Shown: piece after piece, positions 1-10,944 of the stretch | How the letters are laid out: each line of letters opens with the position of its first letter | How positions within the stretch are numbered: position 1 is the first letter of the stretch | Assembly (NCBI GenBank): GCA_946699065.1 | Contig: CAMPDV010000536.1 | Coordinates: forward strand, 62,001 to 126,000 | Direction: 5' to 3' | Source of the DNA: Loxodes magnus | Taxonomy: Eukaryota; Ciliophora; Karyorelictea; Loxodida; Loxodidae | Length of the DNA stretch: 64,000 nt | The notes under the pieces: generated by a model | What the model was told of the DNA's origin: nothing | Database searches by the model: none | Seen by the model: only the letters and a program-made list of their open reading frames with translations | Position numbers and translations under genes: made by a program

Positions 1-1430
1 TTGATTATTTATTAATTATTATTAATTATTATTATTATTAATTATTAATTATTTATTGATATTATAAAATTTTAACATTTAAGTTTAATATTTTTGTTTC
101 CGATTGGATTATAAAATTTCCTTATATTAAGTTTTTTATTTATCATTATTTTTCGATTTTAGAGTTTAAATTTCATGAAAATAAAAAATGTGTTTTTTTC
201 TCAGCGTTTTACACTACCAAAGATATCTGGGACGGAATAAATTTTTTTATTTCGGGATAAAAAAATCTAAATAGGAATAAATTTTTTTATTTCGGGATAA
301 AAAATTCTAAATAGGAATAAAAATTTTGAAAGTAATTTTAAAAAAAGTTTGTAAAATTTCTTAGAAAAGCGTTTCTAAAATAATTATCTAAAATCGTTTT
401 TGAAATTAAATTTGGAAATTAATTTTAAAAATCTTTAAATTTTTTTTAAGGAATTTTTTTGATAAATATTTCTGGGACGGGATACATTTTTTTAATATGT
501 AAAAAAGGTTTTTTTTTATAAATAGACTTAAACTAAAAAAATTTTGAATTTTGGGATGGTAATTTAATTTTTTTAAGTTATATGTTAATAAATTTATTTA
601 AATTTGTTTATTCTTGTGTTTAAGTTCAATAATAAATTTTTATTTTTATTTTTATTTTAATATGTTTCGTTTCCGATTGGATTATAAAATTTTTTGATAT
701 TAAGTTTTTTATTTATCATTATCTTTCAATTTTAGAGCTTAAATTTCATGAAAATAAAAAATTTGTCTTTTTGCTCAGCGTTTTACACTACCAAAGATTT
801 TCGGCACGGAATAAATTTAATTATTTCGGGATAAAAATCCTAAATAGGAATAAAATTTCAAGAAAAAATTCCAAATATAAAAGATTTTTGAGAAAAAATA
901 GGAATTAAAAAAATTTTATATTAAAATAGAATTTGGAAATTTTTTTTGTTGAAATGGTTTTTTGTAAAAATTAAAAAAAAAAATTTTGTTTTTAAGAAAA
1001 TTTATTGTAAAATTTTCATCAAAACTTTTTTTCTTTTTTATTTAAAAGTATATTTTTGATAAGGTTAATTATGTTTGAAATTATAAAAAAAATTTATTGT
1101 TTATGCTTTGGAAAAAATACAATTTTTAATTTTGAACATCTTTTTGAGTAAATGAAAAAATTTGTTTTAAAATTTTTAATATTATAAGAATTTACTTAAA
1201 TGAAAAGGATCTCAAGAAAAAAGGAGATATAATAAAATAACCATGAAATCGTGAAAAAATTATCCTTTTTTCGCTCTGAATTATACGCTACAAAAGAATT
1301 TCGGGTGGATAAATCCTTTTCTTAAAGGATAGAATTTTAAAAGATTTGAAAAGTTTTTTAAATGACTTTTAAGAAGTAAAGATAAAAAAATAAATTACAA
1401 TTTTTGAAGAAACAAAATCAGTAAAATTTT
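1..1430 (+). repeat. Satellite-like array, block 1 (two units plus a diverged third)
   Basis: Two copies of a unit of about 0.57 kb begin near 104 and 668 with TTTCCGATTGGATTATAAAA. Each carries a conserved core, CAGCGTTTTACACTACCAAA (about 202 and 777), followed by GGAATAAA and CGGGATAAA steps. The first contains two short ~37-bp internal repeats. A diverged third core lies at about 1255-1310 (CGCTCTGAATTATACGCTAC). The same block lies downstream of every WD40 gene in the window. I see no convincing gene in it, although the core can be translated (see findings). Confidence 0.8.
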
Positions 1431-2640
1431 TTTTTATAAGAGGGCTTAAAACTATTTTTTTAATAGATATTACGAATTTTTAAAATAACTAATCTAAAAA
1501 GAGCTAAAAAATCTCTTTATAAAAATATGATCAATCAAGTAGAAAAAAATGAGGTATAATGCATCTGTAATAATAAATTTTAGGCGAATTTACAAAGAAT
1601 CTAAAAAAAGGAATTAAACAAGGATCTAAATAATGTATCTAACCTAACTATATAAAATATAGAAACAAAAATTTATTAATCAAGTTTAAAAATATTCTGC
1701 TTTATTATAATAATTATAAAAATATTAAAAATTTAAGATTAGTAAAAGAGTTTTGAAAAGAGCTTACTACGATTAACTATCTGTTTTTAGTTTGCGAAAA
1801 GATGTTAATTTAGAAGAGGAAAACAAGTTTTTAAGAAAATTGCTATATTAAGTATTTTTTCTCTTTAAAATTTTTCTCATTCTGTAATATTAAAAGATAA
1901 GCTTTAAAGATAAACTTTCTGATTTTAAGCAACTTAAGCATATCTACTGTGCATGTAGAAAATCGATTTTATTTATTAATCTTAAAATTTGAATTTCTAA
2001 TGAAGCTATTTTATTAAAGCTGAAAGCTTTTTTAAAAAATTGATTGATTATTTATCATATAAAAAGCATTTGCTAGTAAACTATATAAATAATTTGAATA
2101 TATGGAAAATTATAAAAATCTTCACTTTCTTGTAAATTATCTTATATTCCATCTAAAATAAGAATAAAATTATATTCTAATATTAAATAATAAGAATTAG
2201 CAAAATGAAAGTGTAAATAATTAAGAAATCAATATAGTTTTGATTATATCAAAAAAGGTTAAAAGCTTTAATTTTTTGTATAATTAAAATAATATACAAA
2301 GTGTAAATTAATAACTATTATAATTATATCTATAAAAAATGGGAAATATTTCGTACAATATAAAAAGAAACATATATAGCATAATAAAAAGCAAAGCTTC
2401 TACTAAGCCAATAATGCTAATAGTACACAATTTCATAAACAACCTTAATAATGAACTATTTTTGTTATATGCTAAATTATTAGACAACTAAATTATAATT
2501 TTTAATTTCACATTCCTTTAATAAATGTTTGGTTATTATACAATATAGTAATTTTTAATTTAAGATACTAAATATTCAAAACATAATAATATTTAAAGTG
2601 ATTTAATAAATTTAATTTAATTAAACTAAAAAAATTTGTG
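1431..2640. other. AT-rich spacer, no gene recognised
   Basis: The equivalent stretches are about 19270-20486 and 44185-45417. The sequence is conserved between the three units but shows no protein-like frame even with the reassigned code. It has no recognisable RNA gene and no long tandem repeat. Confidence 0.6.
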
Positions 2641-2641
2641 G

Positions 2642-2681
2642 TACCTTCAATTTTCAGAATATGTTCTTCCAATTGAAGGTA
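2642..2681 (-). other. LINE 3' stem-loop
   Basis: A perfect 11-bp inverted repeat (TACCTTCAATT and AATTGAAGGTA) encloses an 18-nt loop. On the minus strand it follows the acidic C-terminal tail of the LINE ORF2, so it sits in the 3' UTR. Several LINE families use a 3' hairpin that their reverse transcriptase recognises; that role is inferred here. It is identical in all three units. Confidence 0.6.
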
Positions 2682-2689
2682 TTATATTG

Positions 2690-3420
2690 TTTTTAAATGT
2701 TATTATATATCAAGTTTATTGCTCTTCAGAACTAATTTTCTAGTTTAGGTTTTTTTTTCTCTGAGTATCTCCTTTCTTGTTCATTTTCAAGCTAACTTTC
2801 ATTTTTTCTATTTTCTGTTGTCAATCTTCTTCTTCTTCATCTTCGCTATCGTTTTCCTCTTCGTTCCAATCTTCTTCTTCCTCATCATTTTTCATCTAAT
2901 TTTGTTGGACATCTTATTCTTTGTTTTCTTGATTTTATTATTCTTCGTTCTCTTCATTAAAATTTTCTATTCTTAGATTTGCTTCTTTTTATTATTTCTC
3001 GTATTGCTCTTCTACTTTCTCTTGTTATAGAATTTCTTGCCTCCTTTTGATAAACATTTGAATGAATATTTTTATTTATTCATCCACAATTTCTATTTTT
3101 TCTTAGGAAAAGAGTTTATATATAGTTAATCGTAATTTATTAGTTTCAAAATATCACATTAACCAATTTTGGAGACCAATCATTCTCTTATATCAATGTA
3201 ATATATACATTCCATTACATGTTGGAGAGTGTCATATTCTCCGCATATACAAAAAGGATTTTCAATAATATAATTTCGATCTTTCAGAGTCTTTCGAAAT
3301 GCGTAAGACTGGCTTCTAATCTTATAGATGCAAATTATTTCTTTCAAATATTTTTTGTTTAATTTCGTGTATGTTATTTTGGGGAATTATCTTAGGTTTT
3401 AAAATTGTTCTGTAGTGGTT
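2690..3420 (-). mobile_element. LINE ORF2 C-terminal end (5'-truncated), unit 1
   Basis: Read on the minus strand with TAR as Gln and TGA as Trp, the frame gives a Cys/His knuckle, CICGEYDTLQHVMEC (C-x-C-x8-H-x3-C, about 3205-3250). A REWL...KIG...LINYDQ segment follows, and then a Glu/Asp-rich tail (NDEEEEDWNEEEND, about 2820-2890). The same order occurs at the end of the plus-strand LINE in this window and of the LINE at 51130-51700. Only about the last 240 codons are present, as is usual for 5'-truncated LINE insertions. Copies: 20535-21265 and 45465-46200. Confidence 0.75.
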
Positions 3421-3720
3421 TAATAAATATAATTTTTAAAAGATTAAACACTTATTTTAATTTAAAATATCTTATCAAGAAATTAAATTAAAATGTTTTC
3501 ATATTCATTTTCTAATTAAATAGTCATTATTTTTTCCTTATTGATCTATTTTATTAATGTTTTAAAGATTGTAATTATATTTATTCATAAAGTATGATAT
3601 CAACTGAAAATTGCTAGATTATTTAAAGTTAAAAACTTAATTATTAAAACAATTCTTTTATAAGATAAACAGTGATAAGATGATATTATAGCTTAAAAAT
3701 ATAATTTTTTCTGCAAATTG
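3421..3720. other. AT-rich junction between two LINE fragments
   Basis: No coding frame or RNA gene is visible. The stretch joins the 5' break of the minus-strand LINE end to the 5' break of the plus-strand LINE. It is conserved in all units (about 21266-21590 and 46201-46510). Confidence 0.5.
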
Positions 3721-6140
3721 ATTTATAAAACAAAACTTAATTTTATATGAGATTAATTGAAGATGAGCAAGAATTTGAGGAAATATAAAATAAATAGGTT
3801 ATAAGATACAATATATCGTCAAAAATATTTAGAATCTTTCCTGCAAACTTATCTAGAACTCTTTTAGATAGATTAAGATAATCTTGAAGTTTAATATGAA
3901 TTTATCAAAAATAACATCTAATAATATGCTGATTAAACATTAGGATCCTTTATTCCAGACTCAAGTTATAACAAATTTCTCGAGATCTTATTAAGAAATA
4001 TTTAGGCCTAAAAGGGCTAACTCAGTATATAAGAAGCATACATTATTTCTGGAAGAATAAACTAATAAGTAACTAATATTCATGAAAAAGTGAAACGACA
4101 TTCTGAATGACTTCAATTCTAATTTGTGAAATTTTGAAAAAACAAAGCAAAAAAGAAACTTTTACTTCTAAATGGAGATGCTAAAGAAATATTTTCACAT
4201 ACTAAGAAAATTAAAAAGCCTAAAATAATAAATTAAATGAACTTTGATTAAGAAATCAAAAATAAATCCATTGAGTCATGGAAGAATTTATTTTTTAGAA
4301 AAATTTTAATCTAACTAAATAATATAATTCTCATTAATTAAAAAATAGATAAAATATAAGATAGTATATAGGAAATTAAAAATTATCAACTCTCGTATTT
4401 ATTAGGATTTTATCCTTTTACCATACAAGAAATACAAGAAATTACGAATGGAAAATCAGCTGATTCAGACAGAATAAAAGGTGAATTTCTGAAATATGGT
4501 GGATAATATTTGATAATAATTCTTCACTCTTTTCTGAATAATATGTTAAGATTTGGAAGAATCTCTTAGGAATTAAATACATTGGCAAAAATTCCATTAT
4601 TAAAAAAGGAAATAAAGATGACTGGAAAAACTGACTACCTGTTTCTCTTATCAATATTATTATAAAACTATATGATAAAGCTTTAACAAAAAGAATTTGC
4701 AATCTGCTTTATTAGAGAAATTTGATTCACCCTACATAAATGGGATTTATAAAAATCAGATAAACAATTTAATAAATTTGAATAATATAACAAATAATTA
4801 ATAACTATCGGAAACGTGCTAAAGATAAGCATTTTTACATAAAATCAATTAAAGATCAAATTTATCAAATCTGAATACATCTAAATTTTAAAGAAACATT
4901 AGAAATAATAAAATTTAAATTTATGATTAGATAATTAACCAATTATTTAAAAGGAACAAGTAACATATTTAGATGTAATGCTACATTAGAAGAAGAATTT
5001 TAATTCTCATTGTAGAGAAGTCGTGATCAAGTATTTAGTTGCAATGAAAAAGCTGTTTTTAACTTATGAGATATAAGAATGTGATTTCTTGGCATTTTAA
5101 AACTTTATGCAGACTTTTTACATTACCTAAAGCAGAATATGGAGAGAACTAGTACCATGGTGTATTCAGAGAGGAATAACTTGAGTTTTGAATAGAATTG
5201 AATCAAATATGAGAATGATTTCAAGAAAAGCACTTTAAGCACATAAATAAGTTATGCTTCATAGATTTAAACTGGTTATCTTTCAAACACATTATGGCAA
5301 TAAAGTTTTTTTAATTCTATTATAAAATGAAATAAGAAAATATTGATTTTCCAACGTCGACAATAGGCTCTCTTTTCATTACCAACTGAAAAAAAGGATT
5401 TCAATGCTATGATCAAGTTTAGCAATTATCAGACCTCTATAGTATCGATCAGTAGAATTCTAAGATTAGTACAAATTAAAAAATTTTTACTAAATATATA
5501 AGAGATAAAATACAATAATATTTCTATAATACAGCTACTCAAAAGTTTAAGAGAATGAAAAAGCTAAAATATATACTAAACAATTTCGTATCTTAACCAA
5601 TTCTAGTAATTACTTACACTAAATTGAACAAATAATTTAGACAAGAAATTATCAGTATATATAAGCTTAGAACCCAATCTTATAGTTTTCGAAAAGATCT
5701 TTAAGATCGTCATTATCCTATTGATAATCCCTAGTGTATGTGTGGAGAGTATGGTAAAATTTAGCACATTTTTAAATGTATATACTATTCTAATATAAGA
5801 GACTGACTATCGTAAAAGATTGAGAATTATGACTTAAGACGCTTTATAATATATGATTAAGGACTTATAAACTTCTTTCCAAATTATTATTTGGGATATT
5901 TAGATTTATAAATAAAAATTTTTCACAAGAAACTTATATCAAGAAGATTAGAATTATTAGAAATGGAAAAAGTAAAAAAGGAAAACATAAAAGAGAGACT
6001 ATAACAAGAGTAATTTAAAATTGATGAGTTCAAGATTATATTAAAAAACATTAAAAACATTTACTAATGTCTTATTGAAGTAAGCAATTCTTGCAGTTAT
6101 AGATGTCAAAAATATTTAAGTTTAAAATTTAAATAAACAG
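3720..6140 (+). mobile_element. LINE ORF2 with deleted reverse transcriptase core, unit 1
   Basis: This is a 5'-truncated non-LTR retrotransposon. In order it shows the linker GSFIPDSSYNKFLEIL (about 3943), the first reverse transcriptase motifs (DDWKNWLPVSLINIIIKL near 4618, with TGA as Trp), then a direct join at about 4823 to sequence that lies after motif C in unit 2, and a C-terminal knuckle CMCGEYGKIQHIFKC (about 5735-5780). The 402 bp holding motifs A, B and C are missing, so it cannot encode an active enzyme. Frames also shift, for example around 3980. Confidence 0.8.
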
Positions 6141-7325
6141 TTTCGTACAATAAATCTTTTATTAAAGTGAAATATTATTACTAAATAGCTTTAATTTATA
6201 CCATTTATTTTTATAAATAAATATTAAAATTTAAATTCTAAAAACTAATTAAATTGCTAATGAAGCCATTTAAAGAACTCTTTATTTAACTATAATTAAT
6301 AAAACATAGATAATATAAAGGAAGAAATATCTAAAAGGAATTTAAGTTCTAAGTAAACTAAAGAGAACTTTAGCTTTATTACTTTAATAATATAAATTCT
6401 AAATGATAGCAAAATATAGTTTAAAATAATCCTTTATAATAGTAAGATATTAATATTAAAAATACTATATCAAAAATCTAAAATAATTAAATAATTATAT
6501 GCTAGAATTAATTATCTTTGTATCAATTTAAAACTAATAAAGAGGATGTTTTTCATAATTTTGATATGAGTTTTAAATAATTGGTTAACAATAAGCATTT
6601 GATTACTAGATTATAAAAATATAAAAATATAAAAGTTCACATTTGATAATTAATGTCTACAATAATTAAAACAATAATTTAGTAAATTATAAAGTAAATA
6701 TAGTTAAACGTATCTTTAGAGATAACTGTATAAAATAAAATTAATAAAGAATTATCAATAATTATAAATTTAATGAATGTATAATTTTTAGTTCTAAGTA
6801 ATATAAGTAATTATAATAATAATCTTAACTAACTTTTATTATATTTTAAAGTTAAGTATAAATTATTAATTTATATATCAAATTTAATTAAACTTAATAT
6901 AATTATGGTAAATTAATTATTTTATAATTGTTAGTTAAAGAATTTTAAATATAAGTCATTATTATTAATTTGCTAATAATAAGAAAATTATACTTACATA
7001 AAATATTTAACTATAATTAAATTACTTTATTTCTTTTATTTAAAAACATATTTTAACTAAAACTATCCTTTAATATTATAAATGTTAAATGATTAAATTT
7101 TATTTATCCTATCATTTTTATTATTTATATATATCAACAGCTATATTAGAAAGGCCCATATTTTAGCTTAAAATAATAAAATAAATGATAATTATTAAAA
7201 TAATTTATTTTAATTTTTAAAAATTAATAAATAAAAAATCTTATTTACTATTTAAAAGTTTAAATAATAAGTAATAATAATAAACTATAAGAGTTTAAAT
7301 ATTTTAAATATTGAGACATAATTGT
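6141..7325. other. AT-rich spacer, no gene recognised
   Basis: Mostly short A/T tracts and degenerate AATTA motifs. I saw no protein-like frame on either strand under the reassigned code. Equivalent stretches are 24400-25610 and 48900-50100. Confidence 0.6.
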
Positions 7326-7329
7326 ATAA

Positions 7330-8290
7330 TTATTGGCATTTAACCATGCAAATTACGCTAAATTTAAAAGTTTCTATATTTCATTCATGGTTCTCTTTCA
7401 CTCTCATCTTGATAAAGAATTTTTAAGCTCATTAAATCTGTTTATGGGTTTTTAATATAACTTATTTTCTCTTCACTCTAGTTCTTAAAATCTCTAATGG
7501 TCTCCTAAATATTATTGATGAAATAATTTTATGTACTTATCTAATTTAATTATCTTATCTTTTGTAAATTATTTATTAATATAGTTTTAGTCATATAAAA
7601 CAAGTCTTTTACACTATTTTCCATTAATTATTTTAAGTTTATTACAATTTTTTTTAATATCTGCAAAAAGATCACGTTTGAAAATGTACTCAAACGTATC
7701 AATTCCTATCTACTTAAGCAAACTTTATTGAATTGAGTTTTAATATATCGACGATTCCGTTCATATTAAAGGTTATAAGATAAGTAATTAATTTTTTAGA
7801 TTGAAATAGTTTCTTAAATTAGATGTCTATTTTATTTAGCGTATATTATTAAAGAGAAAACGTTTTATATATCTCTTATTAAATCAACAAATCTTTTCGC
7901 TGTTTATATGACTGCATTTCTTTAAAGGCATTATTAGAATAAATTTTTTTTAATAATTCTATGCTTATTAAACTCTTTGAAATCATCAATTATAATATCT
8001 ATTTGCAAATATTCATAAGTAAGCAAGGTTTTGATTATCTTGACAACTCTTAATTAAAAAATATATTTATCTTACTTCAAATTAATTTCTTTACTCTGAT
8101 TTTGAGAATAAAGATTAAATGATGTAATTTTATCTTTTTTACTAAGTAGAATTATTTTTGCTAAATTGGTGCTATCATTGTCGATATTAAAATGAAAGGT
8201 AAAAATAAACTAGTATTCCCAATACTTGTGCAATATTTTATGATCTAAATCTTTCTCTTACACATGTTGTTCTTATGTTAAAATTCTATT
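7330..8290 (-). mobile_element. Old minus-strand LINE ORF2 relic, unit 1
   Basis: The minus-strand translation matches the last part of the other LINEs here: a stretch of the type NYLSYNLQYERNRRY, then the knuckle region EFDTFEHIFKC (complete in unit 3, about 50420-50450, where the second Cys is kept), followed by KLKIINGKQCKRLVLYDQ. In unit 1 a missing base near 7703 shifts the frame and the second Cys is Arg. The first CxC pair is lost in all copies. It is more decayed than the LINE ends at 2690 and 3720, so it is probably an older insertion. Copies: 25620-26535 and 50110-51030. Confidence 0.6.
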
Positions 8291-8429
8291 TTAGGAAATA
8301 ATATTATGCTTTATTATAGTAAAGCAAATAACTCAAATAATGGTTTATTAAGAAGGAAACTTTGAAGCAAACATTTTAAATTTCTAAATTTTAATTCTAG
8401 AAGTACCCTTAAACTATTGCTTCTTTTTC

Positions 8430-9140
8430 TTATTTAAGAAATAGAAATAATTTTAGTAGAGGTTTGATATTAATAGGAATAAAGTAAATGGTATTTAGTT
8501 TTTTTTAGTTTCTAATAATCTAATAACTAGGTATGGGTTTGGATTTAGTAGAAGTAAAATAGGTTATAGTTTTTGTTATAATAGTAGAATGTAATATTTG
8601 TATGTTAAATAATAAATAGATATTATATAAGTTATTAAAGAAGTAATTTGAAATGAGTTATTTAGGTTTGTTAGTAAAAATATGTAAATAGTATATTTGA
8701 TAGTAGTAATAGTAGTTTTGATAGTTACTGTTGATATAGTTAAATGTTATTTAAATAATGTTAAATGACTATGAATTGATAAATAAATAATTAGTATATT
8801 TAATTTAAAAATAATAAAATTAATTAATTAAATTATTATTTTATCAAAAAAGATTAATTTAAATTAGTCATCAAAAATATAAAAGCATTATAAGGGATTA
8901 TACTACTAATATTTTAAAACTATAAACATTATTATTCAAAATCAATATAATCATTAAATCATTAGTCTATTATTCATTAACTACTTTAAGTCAAAATACT
9001 AACTAATCATTTTATCCTTTTTAATCAAATTCAATTATCATTTATTAAATAATCCTAATTTACTTTAAATATTCTAAAATTATCCCTAAATCATATTCAA
9101 TTTATTAAAAACCCTAATTTAAAACTTTCATAATCAAGGA
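8430..9140. other. Strand-skewed block, possible decayed telomere-to-telomere junction
   Basis: From about 8430 to 8800 the plus strand has many G and almost no C (only a handful in about 360 bases), with TTTAGG- and GGGTTTGG-like words. From about 8880 to 9130 this reverses to many C and almost no G, with CCCTAA words at about 9083 and 9111. The polarity (G-rich, then C-rich) is that expected for two chromosome ends joined head to head, but the repeats are degenerate. No protein-like frame is seen. Copy at 26735-27430. Confidence 0.4.
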
Positions 9141-10070
9141 ATCCCTTTTAGAATATTTAACTATATATTAATCAAAGTATTTTAAATCTATTTTATTAAA
9201 CTTAAACAACTAATTTTATATTCTATTTTTATTACATTTTAGCTAGTTTATACTAAATCAAATAATTATGTAGCATAAGAATTAATTATTAATAATAATA
9301 ATAAAACTTTAGAAATTCTTTTTTACTTAATAGGTTCATTAATATCCTATAAATATTATCTCTTTTAATTTCAATCTTTTACTATTAGATATCTTTATCG
9401 CTCTATTTATTAAATTAAGATAACCTTTTAATTTTAGAATTTAAAGCTAAAATTTGCTAAAAATAAGAATATTTATGTAATTTTTAGTTTAAATGTTTTA
9501 GTAATTATATATTTATTTATAATTTTCTAAACGCTAAACTCTTTTTTAAGAAAGGTTTATTTGTAATTGCCTTGCACATTTATAAATTTTTTAATTCTTT
9601 AATATATAATAAAAATATTTATTTAATTTTAGAAATAGTTCTTTAATTTATATAAAAATTTAGCTTTTTAAAAATATGTAAAATTTAAATAATTAGTAGT
9701 TAAATATGTTTAAATTGTAATTCATTTTAGGAATGAATTTTAATATTAATTTTTTCTTCATAAACTTAATAAAAAATCTTAAAATTTATGATTTTCTTTT
9801 TCTTTACTAACGATTATCTAGAAATATTATTACTAAAGAATCATTTAAGATTTAACTCTTTTTTTACTTCTAATATTTTTAGATTATAACATTAATTAAA
9901 ATATCTTTTTATCTATTTTATTTTAAGAGGATCTAAATTAAAAATAATAAGGATTATCTGTTAATTGAATGAAATTTTACTTTTTTTAATTTTATTTATT
10001 ATAAATTCTAAAGTTTATCTTACATTTTATCTTTATTAATTATTATCTTTTAACCTTATTTTTTTTAAAA
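9141..10070. other. AT-rich spacer, no gene recognised
   Basis: Conserved in unit 2 (about 27431-28235) but without a coding frame, RNA gene or tandem repeat that I can support. Unit 2 lacks its last part from about 9954. Confidence 0.5.
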
Positions 10071-10148
10071 GGTGTCAGGATTCAAACCGGGATTCTTCGT
10101 GGCTCCTAAAAAGTAGGAGTTAACGACATCCTAGAAAGGTTAGGACCA
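10071..10148 (-). pseudogene. Degenerate tRNA-like sequence
   Basis: On the minus strand, a T-arm-like segment (CCCGGTTTGAATCC) lies before a 3' end TGACACC. Upstream is an anticodon-like hairpin (CTCCTA/TAGGAG closing a run of T), which would give a UUU (Lys) anticodon. The 5' end GGTCCTA pairs only in part with the 3' end and the D-arm is not clear, so this is at best a pseudogene. In unit 2 the left part, including the T-arm, has been deleted. Confidence 0.35.
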
Positions 10149-10149
10149 G

Positions 10150-10610
10150 GAAAAGAGTAATAAAAAATCATCAATCAGGATGAATCTCCCACCTCTAAAA
10201 AAAACCTAAAAATAGGATAAGAATATTATGCGCTCGGAAGTCTCGAATCTCACCACATAATAGTAAATAAACTATGATTAGCTTGTTAAAATGGTGGTAG
10301 ACCTCCAGGAAGAGGTAAAAATGTTGAAGAAAGACAATAAGAAGTTAATGTAAAACTTGAACTTGCAGAGGAAATAGAATCGAGGCTCGTGACCTAAGAA
10401 AGAGACCTTAACGCATTTTGAAATATATCACAAGACTAGAGTAGTTAATCTCAAAACTAGCAATAGAAGCAGAAAGAACTAATCAGCAAATCAGAAAAAA
10501 TAGAAGAAAATCAGTACAAACTACATCTTTAAATGGAATTGAAAGAATAAAGAAATGATTCAATGATAATTGAAGGTGACAATAACTTAAGATTTAAACC
10601 TAAACTTTAA
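10150..10610 (+). mobile_element. ORF1-like coiled-coil relic, unit 1
   Basis: A plus-strand frame starts near MNLPPLKKTQKQDKN (about 10180) and runs into a heptad-like stretch, NYDQLVKMVVDLQEEVKMLK. After about 10390 the likely frame changes and reads AFWNISQDQ, ELISKSEKIEENQ and NDSMIIEGDNNLRF. The segment from about 10398 is similar to 62868-63060. The coiled coil also resembles one in gene B (ALMVVKFNEEVQKQKQLNEK). A LINE ORF1 origin is inferred from the coiled-coil type and the LINE-rich setting. Confidence 0.45.
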
Positions 10611-10940
10611 TTTTTATTATTTATAATTAATTAAAATTTTTGCAGCATTTTAATTAAGCAAAAAGATTGTTACGCTTGCAAAGCAATTTTTAATCTTGAT
10701 ATAATATGAAAATGATAACTAATTACTAATTTAATTAAAAAAATTATTTAATTATGAAAACATTAGCTTTCATTTCAAAGCCTTAACTTTAATAATATTT
10801 TCAATTATAATTCTAATTTAAATTAAAATTTTTTGATATAAAATTTAAAAACTAAGTTAAAAATTAAAAATGGTTATTTTTTTTACTTATATTGATTAAT
10901 ATATATAATAATTAAAATTTATATGTGTTTACCATATTTC
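10611..10940. other. AT-rich spacer, nothing recognised
   Basis: No coding frame or RNA gene seen. Conserved in unit 2 (about 28710-29050). Confidence 0.5.
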
Positions 10941-10944
10941 ATAT

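Noticed and set aside
2642..2681. Bacterial-style transcription terminator
   Set aside because: The hairpin is AT-rich, in a eukaryotic genome, and tied to the LINE 3' end in every copy.
4442..4702. Minus-strand small ORF opposite the plus-strand reverse transcriptase
   Set aside because: The plus strand holds the recognisable reverse transcriptase motif DDWKNW; the minus frame is a shadow.
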